A stretch of 64,000 nt of DNA from Ferribacterium limneticum (GTDB lineage Bacteria > Pseudomonadota > Gammaproteobacteria > Burkholderiales > Rhodocyclaceae), in contig NZ_CP075189.1 in assembly GCF_020510565.1 (NCBI RefSeq), forward strand, positions 3,208,501 through 3,272,500, written 5' to 3'. The translations under genes were made by a program, and so were the position numbers. The notes under the pieces are model-generated. The model searched no databases and was not told where the DNA came from. It worked only from the letters and a program-made list of their open reading frames with translations. Positions 9,901 to 18,151 of this stretch are shown here, piece by piece; the stretch's first letter is position 1; each line of letters starts with the position of its first letter.

Positions 9901-10018
9901 CGCGACGGTCGAGGCCGAACTGAAGGAGCCGACAAGCGACCGGCTGCCGTCCATGCTCGAGCCCTTGTTCGCCGAAACAGCCCGAATTGCGAGCTTGCTG
10001 CAGAAACTGGGGCAATAA
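6896..10018 (+). CDS. Hydrogenase maturation protease fused to PAS hybrid histidine kinase (REC-REC-HPt)
   Basis: 1040 residues. Residues 1-155 are a HybD/HoxW-type nickel-dependent endopeptidase: FGNPLHGDDGFGP near 10-22, VIVDAMAG near 61-68, and SGGHGAGVGY near 88-97, matching the three metal ligands of the family. A coiled coil follows (165-215), then a PAS domain (220-340), a second coiled coil, HisKA with His402 in NMSHEVRTPL, and HATPase with DEGIGI and GGSGLGL. REC1 has Asp near 691 (LIDWQLP). REC2 has Asp near 836 (LMDCQMP). The HPt has His984 (AHTLKG). All phosphorelay residues are present. Overlap with the hydrogenase suggests H2 sensing. The final response regulator is not encoded here. 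Confidence 0.93.
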   Translation: MSESMRILCFGNPLHGDDGFGPAVSLALKRVKLPPEVRVIDCGTRGLDALHLFEDCGHVVIVDAMAGANPGKLRLLNARNVPVENAGSGGHGAGVGYLLAAVREMIAKPPVIEVIAVEIGPVKTFSPGLSLEVAAAVAEATDVIRLCQAPAAFGQNCELADELDSLRQANLALESELIKSTEALELLIAEQERQQDELQLRSQELAQLHGALERAIGTMAEIFVMLGPDGRVIRANSLLTKELGYASDALVGHYFEDCLPEPGRQQLRRMLPANRGTPLLLNAIRAAGGRFEAELNFRRAETPADDKNETLPYLVHASLIHSQAGKLEGAVVVASNIAVLKDREKALRDNERLLHETAQDLRDHRDNLTAMVNEQTHDLRTAKEQAEQASQAKSNFLSNMSHEVRTPLTAILGLSDLCLRTPLNVQQGQYLAKIRLAAHHLLGIINDILDFSRIEAGKLDIEQVPFELPALIDEITDLLIERIEEKGLELCVDIGPEVPGSFVGDPLRLKQVIINLLGNAIKFSEKGTLRLECRLESGDDALSRLRFSVGDEGIGISPAEQDILFSAFSQADTSTTRRYGGSGLGLVISRRLVELMNGRIWLDSEPGRGSTFHFTASLQSVPNAPQPAAELATRLAAHAGRTVLIVDDNPLLAETLGKQVLQLGLQAETCASGQAALSQLSEPSADYLAVLIDWQLPSGMSGVETITAIRQTIGPQAPALILLAPHNSATLPFMENHVADAVLHKPASLRSLYSALAVPLHLPALPVLPPANGLPDIASVPHLRGADILVVDDVDLNRDLMQELLGMAGLKIRLACDGKQAIAAIRQKRPDLVLMDCQMPIMDGFTATRLLRAEPEYADLPIIALTAGALEHDRLQCMEAGMSARVTKPVDLDKLLHLISDLLQPGMNAAIPVTPRAEPTLEPAWMLDLPGIDIENGLKLMGNKVNFYRSMLIKFRDSHGIRFETNLRTALGKNQQVDALRLAHTLKGIARNLGMEHLGNLAATVEAELKEPTSDRLPSMLEPLFAETARIASLLQKLGQ

Positions 10019-10055
10019 GCGACGCAGGCCATGATTCCGGCGCTTGGCCATGTTT

Positions 10056-10093
10056 GCCACGGTCAACCGGAAAAAACGGCCAAAATTGAAATG
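10056..10093 (+). repeat. Dispersed repeat, copy 3
   Basis: CCACGGTCAACCGGAAAAAA then CGGCCAAAATTGAAATG. This is close to the consensus. It lies between the convergent kinase and eutC genes. Confidence 0.9.
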
Positions 10094-10127
10094 GCTGGCG
10101 CGCCGGCCACCTCGCCTGCTTCCTGCC

Positions 10128-10913
10128 TCAGCGCTCGGCTTTCAGGCATGGCGAAAACACCGGCTCCGCAGGCAGCGCCTGGGTTTCGCTGTCATCCTTC
10201 AAACCGATGCCGGTCAATTGCCGAGCCAGGGCGGCACGAATCAGCCAGGCCAGCTTGACTGAAGCGGCGGCCGGTGTCAGCCCGGCCGGGCGGATGTTGG
10301 AAAGGCAATTGCGCTCGGCATCGAGCCGGCCGATCTTCGGCGCGAAAGTCAGGTAGGCGCCGAGGCTATCCGGCGATGAAAGGCCCGGTCGCTCGCCCAG
10401 GATGACGAGGACCAGCCGAGCCCGCAGCACAGCGCCAACTTCGTCACCGAGCGCCACCCGGCCCTGGCGGGCGATGACCGGCGGCGCGATACGCAAGCCG
10501 TCGAGCAGGGGCAGCAGGGCGCCCAGCAGCGGCAAGGCGTTCTCATGTACGGCGGTTGCCGAGAGCCCGTCGGCGATCACGATGGCCACATCGGGCACCT
10601 CGGGGAGGCACTGGGCGAGAAGCATCGCGGCGCTGGCCTCGTCGAGACTGCGGCCGAGGTCGGGGCGTTGCAGATAGGTGTGGCGGTTGATGGCCCGGCT
10701 ATGGACAACGAGCGGTTCTGCCCCGCCCATCTGGCGCCAGCGGGTAACCAGCCCGTCGACATCAAGCGCCTGATGCACGGCGTCGCGGGCCAGGGCATGG
10801 GCGACATCGAAACTGAGCACGGCGGCGGTCGGCAGGCTGTTGCCGGCACGGCCCAGGGCGATGCGGGCAGCGGTCAGCGTCGCCAGCGCTTGCCAGGGGT
10901 CCGGACGGCTCAT
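10128..10913 (-). CDS. eutC: Ethanolamine ammonia-lyase light chain
   Basis: 261 residues, slightly shorter than the enterobacterial protein. With EutB it forms the adenosylcobalamin-dependent lyase that converts ethanolamine to acetaldehyde and ammonia. Recognisable stretches are SRAINRHTYLQRPDLGR, VIADGLSA and LGERPGLSSPDSLGAY, followed by the C-terminal CLSNIRPAGL. It overlaps the end of eutB by 4 nt (ATGA), so it is cotranslated. No microcompartment, EutA reactivase or ethanolamine transporter gene is adjacent, which fits a simple nitrogen-scavenging use. Confidence 0.93.
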   Translation of the reverse strand: MSRPDPWQALATLTAARIALGRAGNSLPTAAVLSFDVAHALARDAVHQALDVDGLVTRWRQMGGAEPLVVHSRAINRHTYLQRPDLGRSLDEASAAMLLAQCLPEVPDVAIVIADGLSATAVHENALPLLGALLPLLDGLRIAPPVIARQGRVALGDEVGAVLRARLVLVILGERPGLSSPDSLGAYLTFAPKIGRLDAERNCLSNIRPAGLTPAAASVKLAWLIRAALARQLTGIGLKDDSETQALPAEPVFSPCLKAER

Positions 10914-12298
10914 GGCAGGCGCCGCCGCAGGTCGGCCAGCAGTCGATGATCGGGACTGGCTGGCAGCAGGCGCCCGGCCCCGTCGGTCAAACCCATGCTC
11001 GCCAGCCAGGCTTCGAATTCCGGCGCCCGCTGCAAACCGAGCGCCTGACGGACGAACAGCTGGTCGTGGAAGGAGGTGCTCTGGTAATTGAGCATGATGT
11101 CGTCGGCCCCCGGCACGCCCATGATGAAATTGACCCCGGCCGTACCGAGCAGCACGAGCAGGTTGTCGATGTCGTCCTGATCGGCCTCGGCGTGGTTGGT
11201 GTAGCAGATGTCGCAGCCCATCGGCAGCCCGAGCAGCTTGCCGCAGAAATGGTCTTCCAGCCCGGCGCGGATGATCTGCTTGCCGTCGTAGAGGTATTCA
11301 GGGCCGATGAAACCGACCACGGTATTGACCAGCAACGGCTTGAAATGCCGGGCCACGGCGTAAGCGCGGGCCTCGCAGGTCTGCTGGTCGACGCCGTGGT
11401 GGGCGTTGGCCGACAGGGCGCTGCCCTGCCCGGTTTCGAAATACATGACGTTGTCGCCGACCGTTCCGCGCTTGAGCGACAAGGCCGCCTCGCGCGCCTC
11501 CTGTAGCAGGGCCAGATTGATGCCGAAGCCGGCATTGGCCGCCTCGGTGCCGGCGATGGACTGGAAGACCAGATCGACCGGCAGTCCCGCCTCGATGGCG
11601 CGGATCTGGCTGCTGACATGGGTCAGCACGCAGGATTGCGTCGGAATCTGGAAACGGCCGATCAGTTCGTCGAGCATGCGCCACAAGCTGGCCAGCGCCG
11701 GCAGGCTGTCCGAAGCCGGGTTGATGCCGATCACCGCGTCGCCGACGCCGTACATCAGGCCGTCGAGCATCGAAGCGGCAATGCCGCTGGCGTCGTCGGT
11801 CGGATGATTCGGCTGCAGGCGCACAGCTAGCCGGCCGGGCAGGCCGATGGTGTCGCGGAAGGCGGTGACGACCCGGCACTTGCGGGCCACCGCGATGAGA
11901 TCCTGATTGCGCATCAGCTTGCTGACGGCAGCAGCCATCTCCGGCGTGATGCCGGGCGCCAGCGCGGCCAGTTCGGCTTCCCCCGTCGTCTCGTCGAGCA
12001 GCCATTCGCGGAATTCGCCCACCGTCAGCGACGCGACCGGCGCGAAGGCCGCGGCGTCGTGACTATCGACGATCAGCCGGGTGACTTCGTCGATTTCGTA
12101 GGGGATCAGCGCCGCGTCGAGAAAGCAGCGCAAGGGCAGATCGGCCAGCACCAGCCGGGCTGCCATCCGCTCGGCCGCACTCTGCGCGGCAATGCCGGCC
12201 AGCGCGTCGCCGGAACGGGCCGGGCTGGCCTTGGCCATTACCTCGCGCAGATCGGCGAAGCGATAACCTTGCGAACCGACGCTGGCCCGATAGTTCAT
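10910..12298 (-). CDS. eutB: Ethanolamine ammonia-lyase heavy chain
   Basis: 462 residues from the Met that begins MNYRASVGSQGY, which aligns with the known EutB N-terminus. An upstream in-frame extension would run into yaaA, so it is not used. EutB is the catalytic TIM-barrel chain that binds substrate and adenosylcobalamin. Visible conserved blocks are AKASPARSGD, VIGINPASDS, ALSANAHHGVDQQTCEARAY and MGCDICYTNHAEAD. The start lies 1 nt after the yaaA stop codon, so yaaA-eutB-eutC probably form one transcript. Confidence 0.94.
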   Translation of the reverse strand: MNYRASVGSQGYRFADLREVMAKASPARSGDALAGIAAQSAAERMAARLVLADLPLRCFLDAALIPYEIDEVTRLIVDSHDAAAFAPVASLTVGEFREWLLDETTGEAELAALAPGITPEMAAAVSKLMRNQDLIAVARKCRVVTAFRDTIGLPGRLAVRLQPNHPTDDASGIAASMLDGLMYGVGDAVIGINPASDSLPALASLWRMLDELIGRFQIPTQSCVLTHVSSQIRAIEAGLPVDLVFQSIAGTEAANAGFGINLALLQEAREAALSLKRGTVGDNVMYFETGQGSALSANAHHGVDQQTCEARAYAVARHFKPLLVNTVVGFIGPEYLYDGKQIIRAGLEDHFCGKLLGLPMGCDICYTNHAEADQDDIDNLLVLLGTAGVNFIMGVPGADDIMLNYQSTSFHDQLFVRQALGLQRAPEFEAWLASMGLTDGAGRLLPASPDHRLLADLRRRLP

Positions 12299-12299
12299 G

Positions 12300-13070
12300 T
12301 CATTGACGCCGGCGGAACACCCAGCTCTTGTCGTCGGATGCTTCGGGCGCGAAAGCGTAGCCGTCGCTATCAAAATCCTTGAGCCCTTCCGGCTCGCTCA
12401 GCCGGTTCAACACGGCGTAGCGCGTCATCAAGCCGCGCGCACGCTTGGCGTAGAAGCTGATGATCTTGTACTTACCGTTCTTCCAGTCCTCGAACACCGG
12501 CTGGATCACCGTGCCGTTGATCTTGCGGCCGACGGCGGCCTTGAAATACTCCTCGGAAGCGAGGTTGACCGCGACCGGTCGCGGCATGTCGGCCAACTCG
12601 GCATTGATCGCCTCGAGCAGACGCTCGCCCCAGTAGGCGTAGAGATCCTTGCCGGCCTTGTTGGCGAACTTGGTGCCCATTTCCAGCCGGTAGGGCTGCA
12701 TGAGGTCGAGCGGCTTGAGGATGCCGTAGAGTCCGGACAGGATGCGCACGCGCTGCTGGGCGAAGTCGAGATCCTCGGCGCCCAGCGTTTTCGCCGCCAG
12801 GCCATCGTAAACATCGCCGTCGAAGGCGAGCACTGCCTGCTTGGCGTTTTCCGGCGTGAAGGGCAGCGACCAGTCGGCGTAGCGGTTGAAATTGAGCAAC
12901 GCCAGCGGATCGGAGAGGTCCATCAAATTGGCGATATCGGCCGGCGACAATTTGCGCAGCTTTTTGATCAAGGCTTCCGAGTGCTTCAGGTAAGCCGGCT
13001 GCGTGTGCGTGGCGACGTGCGGCGGGGTCTTGTAATCAAGCGATTTGGCGGGGGACAGGAAAATCAGCAT
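12300..13070 (-). CDS. yaaA: YaaA family peroxide stress protein (UPF0246)
   Basis: 256 residues, the full family length. It opens with [12 protein letters not shown] and contains [19 protein letters not shown], INLASxEYFKA-like and [13 protein letters not shown] segments. In E. coli the homologue lowers intracellular iron damage under peroxide stress and binds DNA. It is the first gene of a probable yaaA-eutBC transcript. Confidence 0.93.
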   Translation of the reverse strand: MLIFLSPAKSLDYKTPPHVATHTQPAYLKHSEALIKKLRKLSPADIANLMDLSDPLALLNFNRYADWSLPFTPENAKQAVLAFDGDVYDGLAAKTLGAEDLDFAQQRVRILSGLYGILKPLDLMQPYRLEMGTKFANKAGKDLYAYWGERLLEAINAELADMPRPVAVNLASEEYFKAAVGRKINGTVIQPVFEDWKNGKYKIISFYAKRARGLMTRYAVLNRLSEPEGLKDFDSDGYAFAPEASDDKSWVFRRRQ

Positions 13071-13102
13071 GGTCGTTGGCGCGGGTTGGCAATGCCTCGA
13101 TT

Positions 13103-13915
13103 TTACGCGAGGGCGACCCGGCCACGCGGACTGTCGCGGCGGATGTCGCTGGGCGAACAGCCGAAACGGCGGCGAAAGCGTACGGCGAACTGCGACGGCG
13201 ACTGGTAGCCGACCTCGCCGGCGATGCGCGTCACCGGCTGCGCGGTCGACTGCAGCAGAGTGAGCGCCGTCGACATGCGCACGTCGAGCAGGATTTCGGA
13301 CAACGAACTGTCCTCGGCAGCCAGATGGCGGCGCAGGCTGGCCTCGCTCATGGCGAAATGGCCAGCCACTTCGGGCGAACGCCAGTCATGCGCCGGATCA
13401 CCAGCGAGCAGACGACGCACGCGCGGCGCCAGGCTCGCGTCGTCGAGCAACAGGCGACCAGCACCCTCCAGCCAGACCAGCATTTCCAGCGCCCGATGAG
13501 CGACCACCGCATCCGGCAGCGCCGCATCGTCGAATGATTGCGTCAATGCCGTGAAAGCATCGGCAAAGGCCGGCGCCACCTTGCCCAGCGTCACCACCGA
13601 CTGCGGCCGTTCGCCGGCCGTCGGCGCCCGCCACCGTTCGAGCAGGCCGCGCTCCCAGGCCAGCCAGCGGGCGCGATAGCTCGGCGCCTCGCCGAGATAA
13701 TTGGTGATGTCAAACGACTGGCCACCGGCCAACGCCACCGCCTGACCGGCCTCGACGCGGAAGGTGCCGGCCTCGCCGTGCAGAATCTTGTAGCCGGATT
13801 CGACCAGGACCAGCGTCGGCAGGTCGATCCACAGCCGCCGGAACTGCAAAGGCTGGCGCTGGACGATGCTGCCCGAGACGGCAATACCGGCGCGCTGGAC
13901 TATGGTTGGCTGCAT
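13103..13915 (-). CDS. AraC-family transcriptional regulator
   Basis: 270 residues. The N-terminal half is a cupin-like sensing region ([27 protein letters not shown]). The C-terminal hundred residues hold the two helix-turn-helix motifs, the second being [20 protein letters not shown]. The target is unknown. It lies between yaaA and ybhB, all on the same strand; the gap to yaaA is only 32 bp. Confidence 0.88.
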   Translation of the reverse strand: MQPTIVQRAGIAVSGSIVQRQPLQFRRLWIDLPTLVLVESGYKILHGEAGTFRVEAGQAVALAGGQSFDITNYLGEAPSYRARWLAWERGLLERWRAPTAGERPQSVVTLGKVAPAFADAFTALTQSFDDAALPDAVVAHRALEMLVWLEGAGRLLLDDASLAPRVRRLLAGDPAHDWRSPEVAGHFAMSEASLRRHLAAEDSSLSEILLDVRMSTALTLLQSTAQPVTRIAGEVGYQSPSQFAVRFRRRFGCSPSDIRRDSPRGRVALA

Positions 13916-13930
13916 GCTTTTTTCTCCGGG

Positions 13931-13955
13931 AAGGCCGGCGGCATGCCGGCCTTTT
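13931..13955 (-). terminator. Stem-loop after the ybhB-like gene
   Basis: GGCCGGC-GGCAT-GCCGGCC, a strong GC stem in the 48-bp gap between the ybhB-like stop and the AraC gene start. The T-run lies on the plus-strand side only, so termination on the minus strand is uncertain. Confidence 0.4.
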
Positions 13956-13963
13956 CGCCCATG

Positions 13964-14509
13964 TTAACGCGAACCGAGCAGGGTCACGCTTGCCTTGCCG
14001 AGGCCGTTGGCCCAGGCCATGAAGCCAACCAGTGCCGGCGTCGCATTGGCCGGCAGATCAAGCTTGTCGACCTTGAGCGCATGCACGGTGAAGACGTAGC
14101 GGTGCGTCTGGCCGACCGGCGGGCAACTGCCGAGATAAGCAGACTCCCCGTTGTCGCCGGCGATGGCGCGGGCGCCGGCCGGCAGTGCGCCGCCGGGATT
14201 GCCGGCCGCCGGATCCAGATGATCGGCAGCGGCCGGCAGGTTGGCGACCACCCAATGCCACCAGCCAGACCCGGTCGGTGCATCCGGGTCGTACATGGTC
14301 ACGACAAAACTGCGCGTCCCGGCCGGCGCACCCGACCAATTCAAGGCCGGCGAGACGTTGCCGCCGTTGCAGCCGAAGACATTGGCGTAATGCGCCGGCG
14401 CCAGCCGACCATCCGGTCCGGCCTCGACGACCAGGCGAAAATCATCGGCACGGGCCAGGCCGCAGGCCAACAGGGCGGTAACCAGCGTGACGCGAAATAA
14501 GGTTTTCAT
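13964..14509 (-). CDS. YbhB/YbcL family (PEBP-like) secreted protein
   Basis: 181 residues, starting at the Met of a signal peptide (MKTLFRVTLVTALLACGLARA). The mature part carries phosphatidylethanolamine-binding-protein family marks: NVSPALNWSGAPAGT, MYDPDAPTGSGWWHWVVANLP and the HRYVFTVHAL strand. Family members are periplasmic or secreted and bind anionic ligands; the physiological role is unknown. An upstream in-frame extension into the MITE-like element is not credible. Confidence 0.87.
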   Translation of the reverse strand: MKTLFRVTLVTALLACGLARADDFRLVVEAGPDGRLAPAHYANVFGCNGGNVSPALNWSGAPAGTRSFVVTMYDPDAPTGSGWWHWVVANLPAAADHLDPAAGNPGGALPAGARAIAGDNGESAYLGSCPPVGQTHRYVFTVHALKVDKLDLPANATPALVGFMAWANGLGKASVTLLGSR

Positions 14510-14607
14510 GAAAAGGCTCCTTGCAGTGACGGGAGCCATCAGTCTGCCCGCCCGGCCCTTTCGACGCCGCTTCGTGGCGCGCAAGGATTGTCCCGATTCG
14601 CTCACGA

Positions 14608-14850
14608 TGATCCTAGAAACCTCAGTTGGACGTGGCTGTTGGTGCGTTTGGGCGGGATGGCCGGCGCGAAGCGACGCCGCGGCAGGCTCATGCCTGCAAG
14701 AAGGAGCGACAAAGCCGGACGCCCGACCAAATGTGCCAGCGGCCACGTAGCGCTGTCACCCAATGGATGAATCACAGCAAAGGCACAAACGTCAGATTTC
14801 ATGCGGCTCTCAAAGGATGGGAAAGCGGTCAACTGCGGTTTCTAGGATGA
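14608..14850. mobile_element. MITE-like element, 237 bp, with terminal inverted repeats and TGA target duplication
   Basis: Ends are TCCTAGAAACCTCAGTTG at 14611 and the inverted copy CAACTGCGGTTTCTAGGA ending at 14847, with 17 of 18 positions paired. TGA flanks both sides (14608-14610 and 14848-14850). No transposase is encoded; the interior is small, non-conserved open frames. It sits between the ybhB-like gene and the DUF2863 gene. It may be a remnant of a larger insertion sequence whose transposase acts in trans. Confidence 0.55.
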
Positions 14851-14925
14851 AATCCCGACCATCGATCCTGCGACGCTACCCCGCCCCCCTGTTAAAATCC
14901 CAACTTTGAATTTTCTGGACACCCG

Positions 14926-16098
14926 ATGAAACGCACCCGCTTTGGCTCTCGCGACCGTCTTTCCCGCGACGCGGCCGAACTGCAACGTCTGGCCACTGGC
15001 CTTTCCGAATCCGGCGGCAAGCTGGAAGACGCCTACTGGGAAGCGCAACTCGCCGAAGTCGTCGACAGCCTGCTCAAAAACGGTGACGAGGATGACATCA
15101 ACACCGCGCTCGACCGCCTGTTCGAGGCCAACCCGCGCGCCCACGACGAACTGGCCGACATGATCGAGTCGCGGGCCGAAACCAACCGCGTCGAAGTCCA
15201 GGGTCAGGCATACGACATCCAGCTCTTCGCCGCGCCCGTCCTTGCCTGGTCACGCTTTTCCATCCCCGCCAGCCCGCTCCCCAAGAGCACGCTGCAGGCC
15301 CTGCACGTGCATCTCGGCGCCCATGTCTTTGGCGGCGACGCGCGTATTGCGCTGGCCGACTTCCTGTTCAGCCCGGACCAGTTGCCGCGCAGCTTCTGCG
15401 AAACCTGGCAACTGACCAAACAACTTGGCGAAGCTGCGCTGGCCGGCAACCATCTGACCGTCGACAGCGCCAGCATGGCCGAAACCAACCGTTTCCTCTC
15501 CGACGTCCGCTACATCGTCGGTACCGTCGCCGTGCCGCGCGGCAAGCCGCTGTTCCGCTGGAACGAAAAGGACGGCAACAAGGAAACGGCGCTCAAGGAA
15601 TGGATCAAGCAGGGCAGCCCGAATATTGAACCGCTGCTCACCGGCTGCGCCTGGCAACCACTGCTGCCGGACTCCTATCACGCCTCCTGCCGCAACGCCG
15701 ACCGCCTGTCGCGGCCGTATTCGCTCAAGGCCTCCGTCGCCTTCCTGCAAAGCATGCTCGCCCTCATGCCGGCCGACATCCGCGCCGTCGTCGGTCCCTG
15801 CTACGACCGCCGCATGGAGGAATACCGCGTCGGCCTCGGCCCGACGACCGGTGACGAGGTCTATCACGGCATCGTCTGGCCGCTGCTCGGCGCCGAAGAC
15901 GAAGCAACCGATGCGGCCGGCGAAATTGAAGCCGTGCTGCGTGAAGCCGGCGTCAAGGACGTGCTCTTCCTCGACCATCACTTCCCGATGGAATTCTGCG
16001 ACGACTGCGGCGCCCCGCTCTTCCCCAACCGCGAAGCCGAACTGGTGCACGCCGAAATGCCGGAACAACCGGCGGCGACGTCACAAGTCCTGCATTGA
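14926..16098 (+). CDS. DUF2863 family protein
   Basis: 390 residues, resembling the DUF2863 family found mainly in betaproteobacteria. Function unknown. The N-terminus is polar (MKRTRFGSRDRLSRDAAELQRLA), there is no signal peptide or membrane segment, and an FCDDCGAPLFPN stretch near the C-terminus holds three Cys that may bind metal. The stop overlaps the bioA start (TGATG). Confidence 0.85.
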   Translation: MKRTRFGSRDRLSRDAAELQRLATGLSESGGKLEDAYWEAQLAEVVDSLLKNGDEDDINTALDRLFEANPRAHDELADMIESRAETNRVEVQGQAYDIQLFAAPVLAWSRFSIPASPLPKSTLQALHVHLGAHVFGGDARIALADFLFSPDQLPRSFCETWQLTKQLGEAALAGNHLTVDSASMAETNRFLSDVRYIVGTVAVPRGKPLFRWNEKDGNKETALKEWIKQGSPNIEPLLTGCAWQPLLPDSYHASCRNADRLSRPYSLKASVAFLQSMLALMPADIRAVVGPCYDRRMEEYRVGLGPTTGDEVYHGIVWPLLGAEDEATDAAGEIEAVLREAGVKDVLFLDHHFPMEFCDDCGAPLFPNREAELVHAEMPEQPAATSQVLH

Positions 16099-17444
16099 TG
16101 GCCAAGCCGTCGAACGCCGACTGGCTGGCCCGTAGCCAGTCGGCCGTCTGGCACCCGTGCACGCAGATGCAGCACCACGCGCAGACCGGCACGCCCGGCC
16201 ACCTGCCGCTGGTGCCCATCGCCCGTGGTCAGGGCGCCTGGCTTTACGACTTCGACGACAAGCGCTACCTCGACGGCATCAGTTCGTGGTGGACCAACCT
16301 GTTCGGCCACGCCAACCCGCGCATCAATGCGGCGCTGCGCGACCAGCTCGAAACGCTCGAACACGTCATGCTGGCCGGCTTCACGCACCAGCCGGTGGTC
16401 GAGCTTTCCGAGCGTTTATCGGCGTTGACCGGCGGCGCCCTCGGCCACGCCTTCTACGCCTCGGACGGCGCCTCGGCCACCGAAATCGCGCTCAAGATGA
16501 GCTTTCACTACTGGCGCAATATCGGTCGGCCGGAGAAGGCTGAATTCCTCTGCCTGCAAGGCAGTTACCACGGCGAAACGGTCGGCGCCCTGGCCGTCAC
16601 CGATGTCGCCATTTTCAAGGATGCCTACGCGCCGCTCGTCCGCGCCGCCACCGTCATCCCATCGCCCGACTTCCGCCAGGCCGAAGCCGGCGAATCACCG
16701 GCCGACGTCGCCCGCCGCGCCGCCGCCGCATTGGAAACCCACCTCGAGAAGCATGGCGAAAACATCGCCGCCCTGATCGTCGAACCGCTCGTCCAGGGCG
16801 CTGCCGGCATGGCGATGTACGACCCCGAATACCTGCGCCTCGCCCGCCAACTGTGCGATCGCTACGAAGTACACCTGATCTGCGACGAAATCGCCGTCGG
16901 CTGCGGCCGCACCGGCACCTTCTTCGCCCACGAACAGGCTGAAATCCGGCCCGACCTGATGTGCCTGTCAAAAGGCATCTCCGGCGGCTACCTGCCGCTC
17001 TCCATCGTCCTGTCCAGCGACACCATCTACAACGCCTTCCTCGACGATTCAGTGACCCGCGCCTTCCTCCACTCCCATTCCTACACCGGCAACCCGCTGG
17101 CCTGCCGCGCCGCGCTCGCCACGCTCGATATTTTCCTGTCCGACGACGTTCTCACGGTCAACCGGAAAAAAGCGCAAAAAATGGAATCCGCCCTCGCCCC
17201 GCAGACCGACCACCCGCAAGTCAAAAACCTGCGCCAGCGCGGCATGATCGCCGCCTTCGACGTCGAAACAGCCGACCCGCACTTCTCCCGCAAGTTCTAC
17301 CGTGCCGCGCTGGAACGCGAAGCGCTGATCCGCCCCATCGGCAACACGGTCTACCTGATGCCACCGTACATCGTCAGCGACGAGGAAATCGAGCATCTTG
17401 GAACTGCGATCAGCGGTGCATTGAACGACGCGCTAATCGAATAA
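16098..17444 (+). CDS. bioA: Adenosylmethionine-8-amino-7-oxononanoate aminotransferase
   Basis: 448 residues. A PLP enzyme that converts KAPA to DAPA in biotin synthesis, using S-adenosylmethionine as amino donor. Visible marks are WHPCTQM at the N-terminus, DGISSWWTNLFGH, YASDGASATEIALKM, the cofactor Asp in ICDEIAVGCGRTG, and the Schiff-base Lys in CLSKGISGGYLPLS. The ATG overlaps the DUF2863 stop; a TTG one codon earlier is possible. Residues about 352-363 (LTVNRKKAQKME) derive from the dispersed repeat and fall in the variable helix after the DDVL segment. Confidence 0.94.
   Translation: MAKPSNADWLARSQSAVWHPCTQMQHHAQTGTPGHLPLVPIARGQGAWLYDFDDKRYLDGISSWWTNLFGHANPRINAALRDQLETLEHVMLAGFTHQPVVELSERLSALTGGALGHAFYASDGASATEIALKMSFHYWRNIGRPEKAEFLCLQGSYHGETVGALAVTDVAIFKDAYAPLVRAATVIPSPDFRQAEAGESPADVARRAAAALETHLEKHGENIAALIVEPLVQGAAGMAMYDPEYLRLARQLCDRYEVHLICDEIAVGCGRTGTFFAHEQAEIRPDLMCLSKGISGGYLPLSIVLSSDTIYNAFLDDSVTRAFLHSHSYTGNPLACRAALATLDIFLSDDVLTVNRKKAQKMESALAPQTDHPQVKNLRQRGMIAAFDVETADPHFSRKFYRAALEREALIRPIGNTVYLMPPYIVSDEEIEHLGTAISGALNDALIE
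17152..17186 (+). repeat. Dispersed repeat, copy 4, inside bioA
   Basis: TCACGGTCAACCGGAAAAAA then GCGCAAAAAATGGAA, in frame as TVNRKKAQKME. Confidence 0.8.
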
Positions 17445-17543
17445 TCGACCAGCGCCAGATGGGTTTGTCTCAATCTGGCCAACAGCGGCCAGTCGATATG
17501 CGATATGGTTTAATGAAGGCAGGCGTTTCAGGAAACCCTTTCC

Positions 17544-17861
17544 GTGCTTTGGATCAGCGCTATCTCTTTTACAAAATATGCAGCTATTGCCTATCTCGTT
17601 CTCAGTGTTGGGGTGGGCACATACCTGTACGCCCACTCAAGAAGCTGGAAACAAGTGTTTTCTGTTCTACATCGTGAGAAAGTCGAGCGCTACAAAGGGT
17701 TGCCACGCCAGCTGACATACGCGTTAAAGGCGATACATGTTGCAAGATTTTCAGCCGCAGCTGGCGCCGCCACATTACTGCTAATAATGCTGGGCATCAA
17801 TGACAGCTCAGGGCACGAAACCGATATTGCCGACAAACCGGTGGTGTTGCATTCCCCGTAA
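17544..17861 (+). CDS. Small hypothetical membrane protein
   Basis: 105 residues from a GTG start with AGGAAA about 9 nt upstream. Two hydrophobic segments are visible (AAIAYLVLSVGVGTYLY near 12-28 and AAAGAATLLLIMLGI near 70-84) separated by a basic loop. Its base composition is more AT-rich than bioA and bioF. I do not recognise a family. It sits between bioA and the toxin-antitoxin pair and may have arrived with it. Confidence 0.5.
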   Translation: MLWISAISFTKYAAIAYLVLSVGVGTYLYAHSRSWKQVFSVLHREKVERYKGLPRQLTYALKAIHVARFSAAAGAATLLLIMLGINDSSGHETDIADKPVVLHSP

Positions 17862-17911
17862 CCCTCACCGCCATCCTTGCCAATTTTTGCCAAGCCCTCT
17901 ACGATAAACCC

Positions 17912-18151
17912 ATGAGCACGATGAACATTTCCCTGCCCGATGCGCTGAAGTCCTTCGTGGACGATCAGGTCAGTCAGCGCGGTTATGGCACAAGCAGCGA
18001 GTATGTGCGCGAGCTGATTCGCAAGGATCAGGATCGCCTGCAGTTGCGCGGCCTGTTGCTGGCTGGCGCGGCTTCGGCCCCGGCAGCACCGGCCGACGCG
18101 GCCTATTTTGCGGCTTTGCGGGCGCGCGTTGCTCAGCAAGCCGGGCGGTGA
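17912..18151 (+). CDS. ParD-like ribbon-helix-helix antitoxin
   Basis: 79 residues. The N-terminal strand and helices MNISLPDALKSFVDDQV and YGTSSEYVRELIRKDQDR are the ribbon-helix-helix DNA-binding and dimerisation unit of CC2985/ParD antitoxins. The tail wraps the toxin in known complexes. Its stop overlaps the GTG start of the toxin (GTGA). It probably autoregulates its own promoter. Confidence 0.88.
   Translation: MSTMNISLPDALKSFVDDQVSQRGYGTSSEYVRELIRKDQDRLQLRGLLLAGAASAPAAPADAAYFAALRARVAQQAGR

Noticed and set aside
10044..10262. Short open frames spanning repeat copies (ATVNRKKRPKLK peptides) as small proteins
   Set aside because: They arise because the repeat itself is open in this frame; there is no ribosome site or conserved extension.
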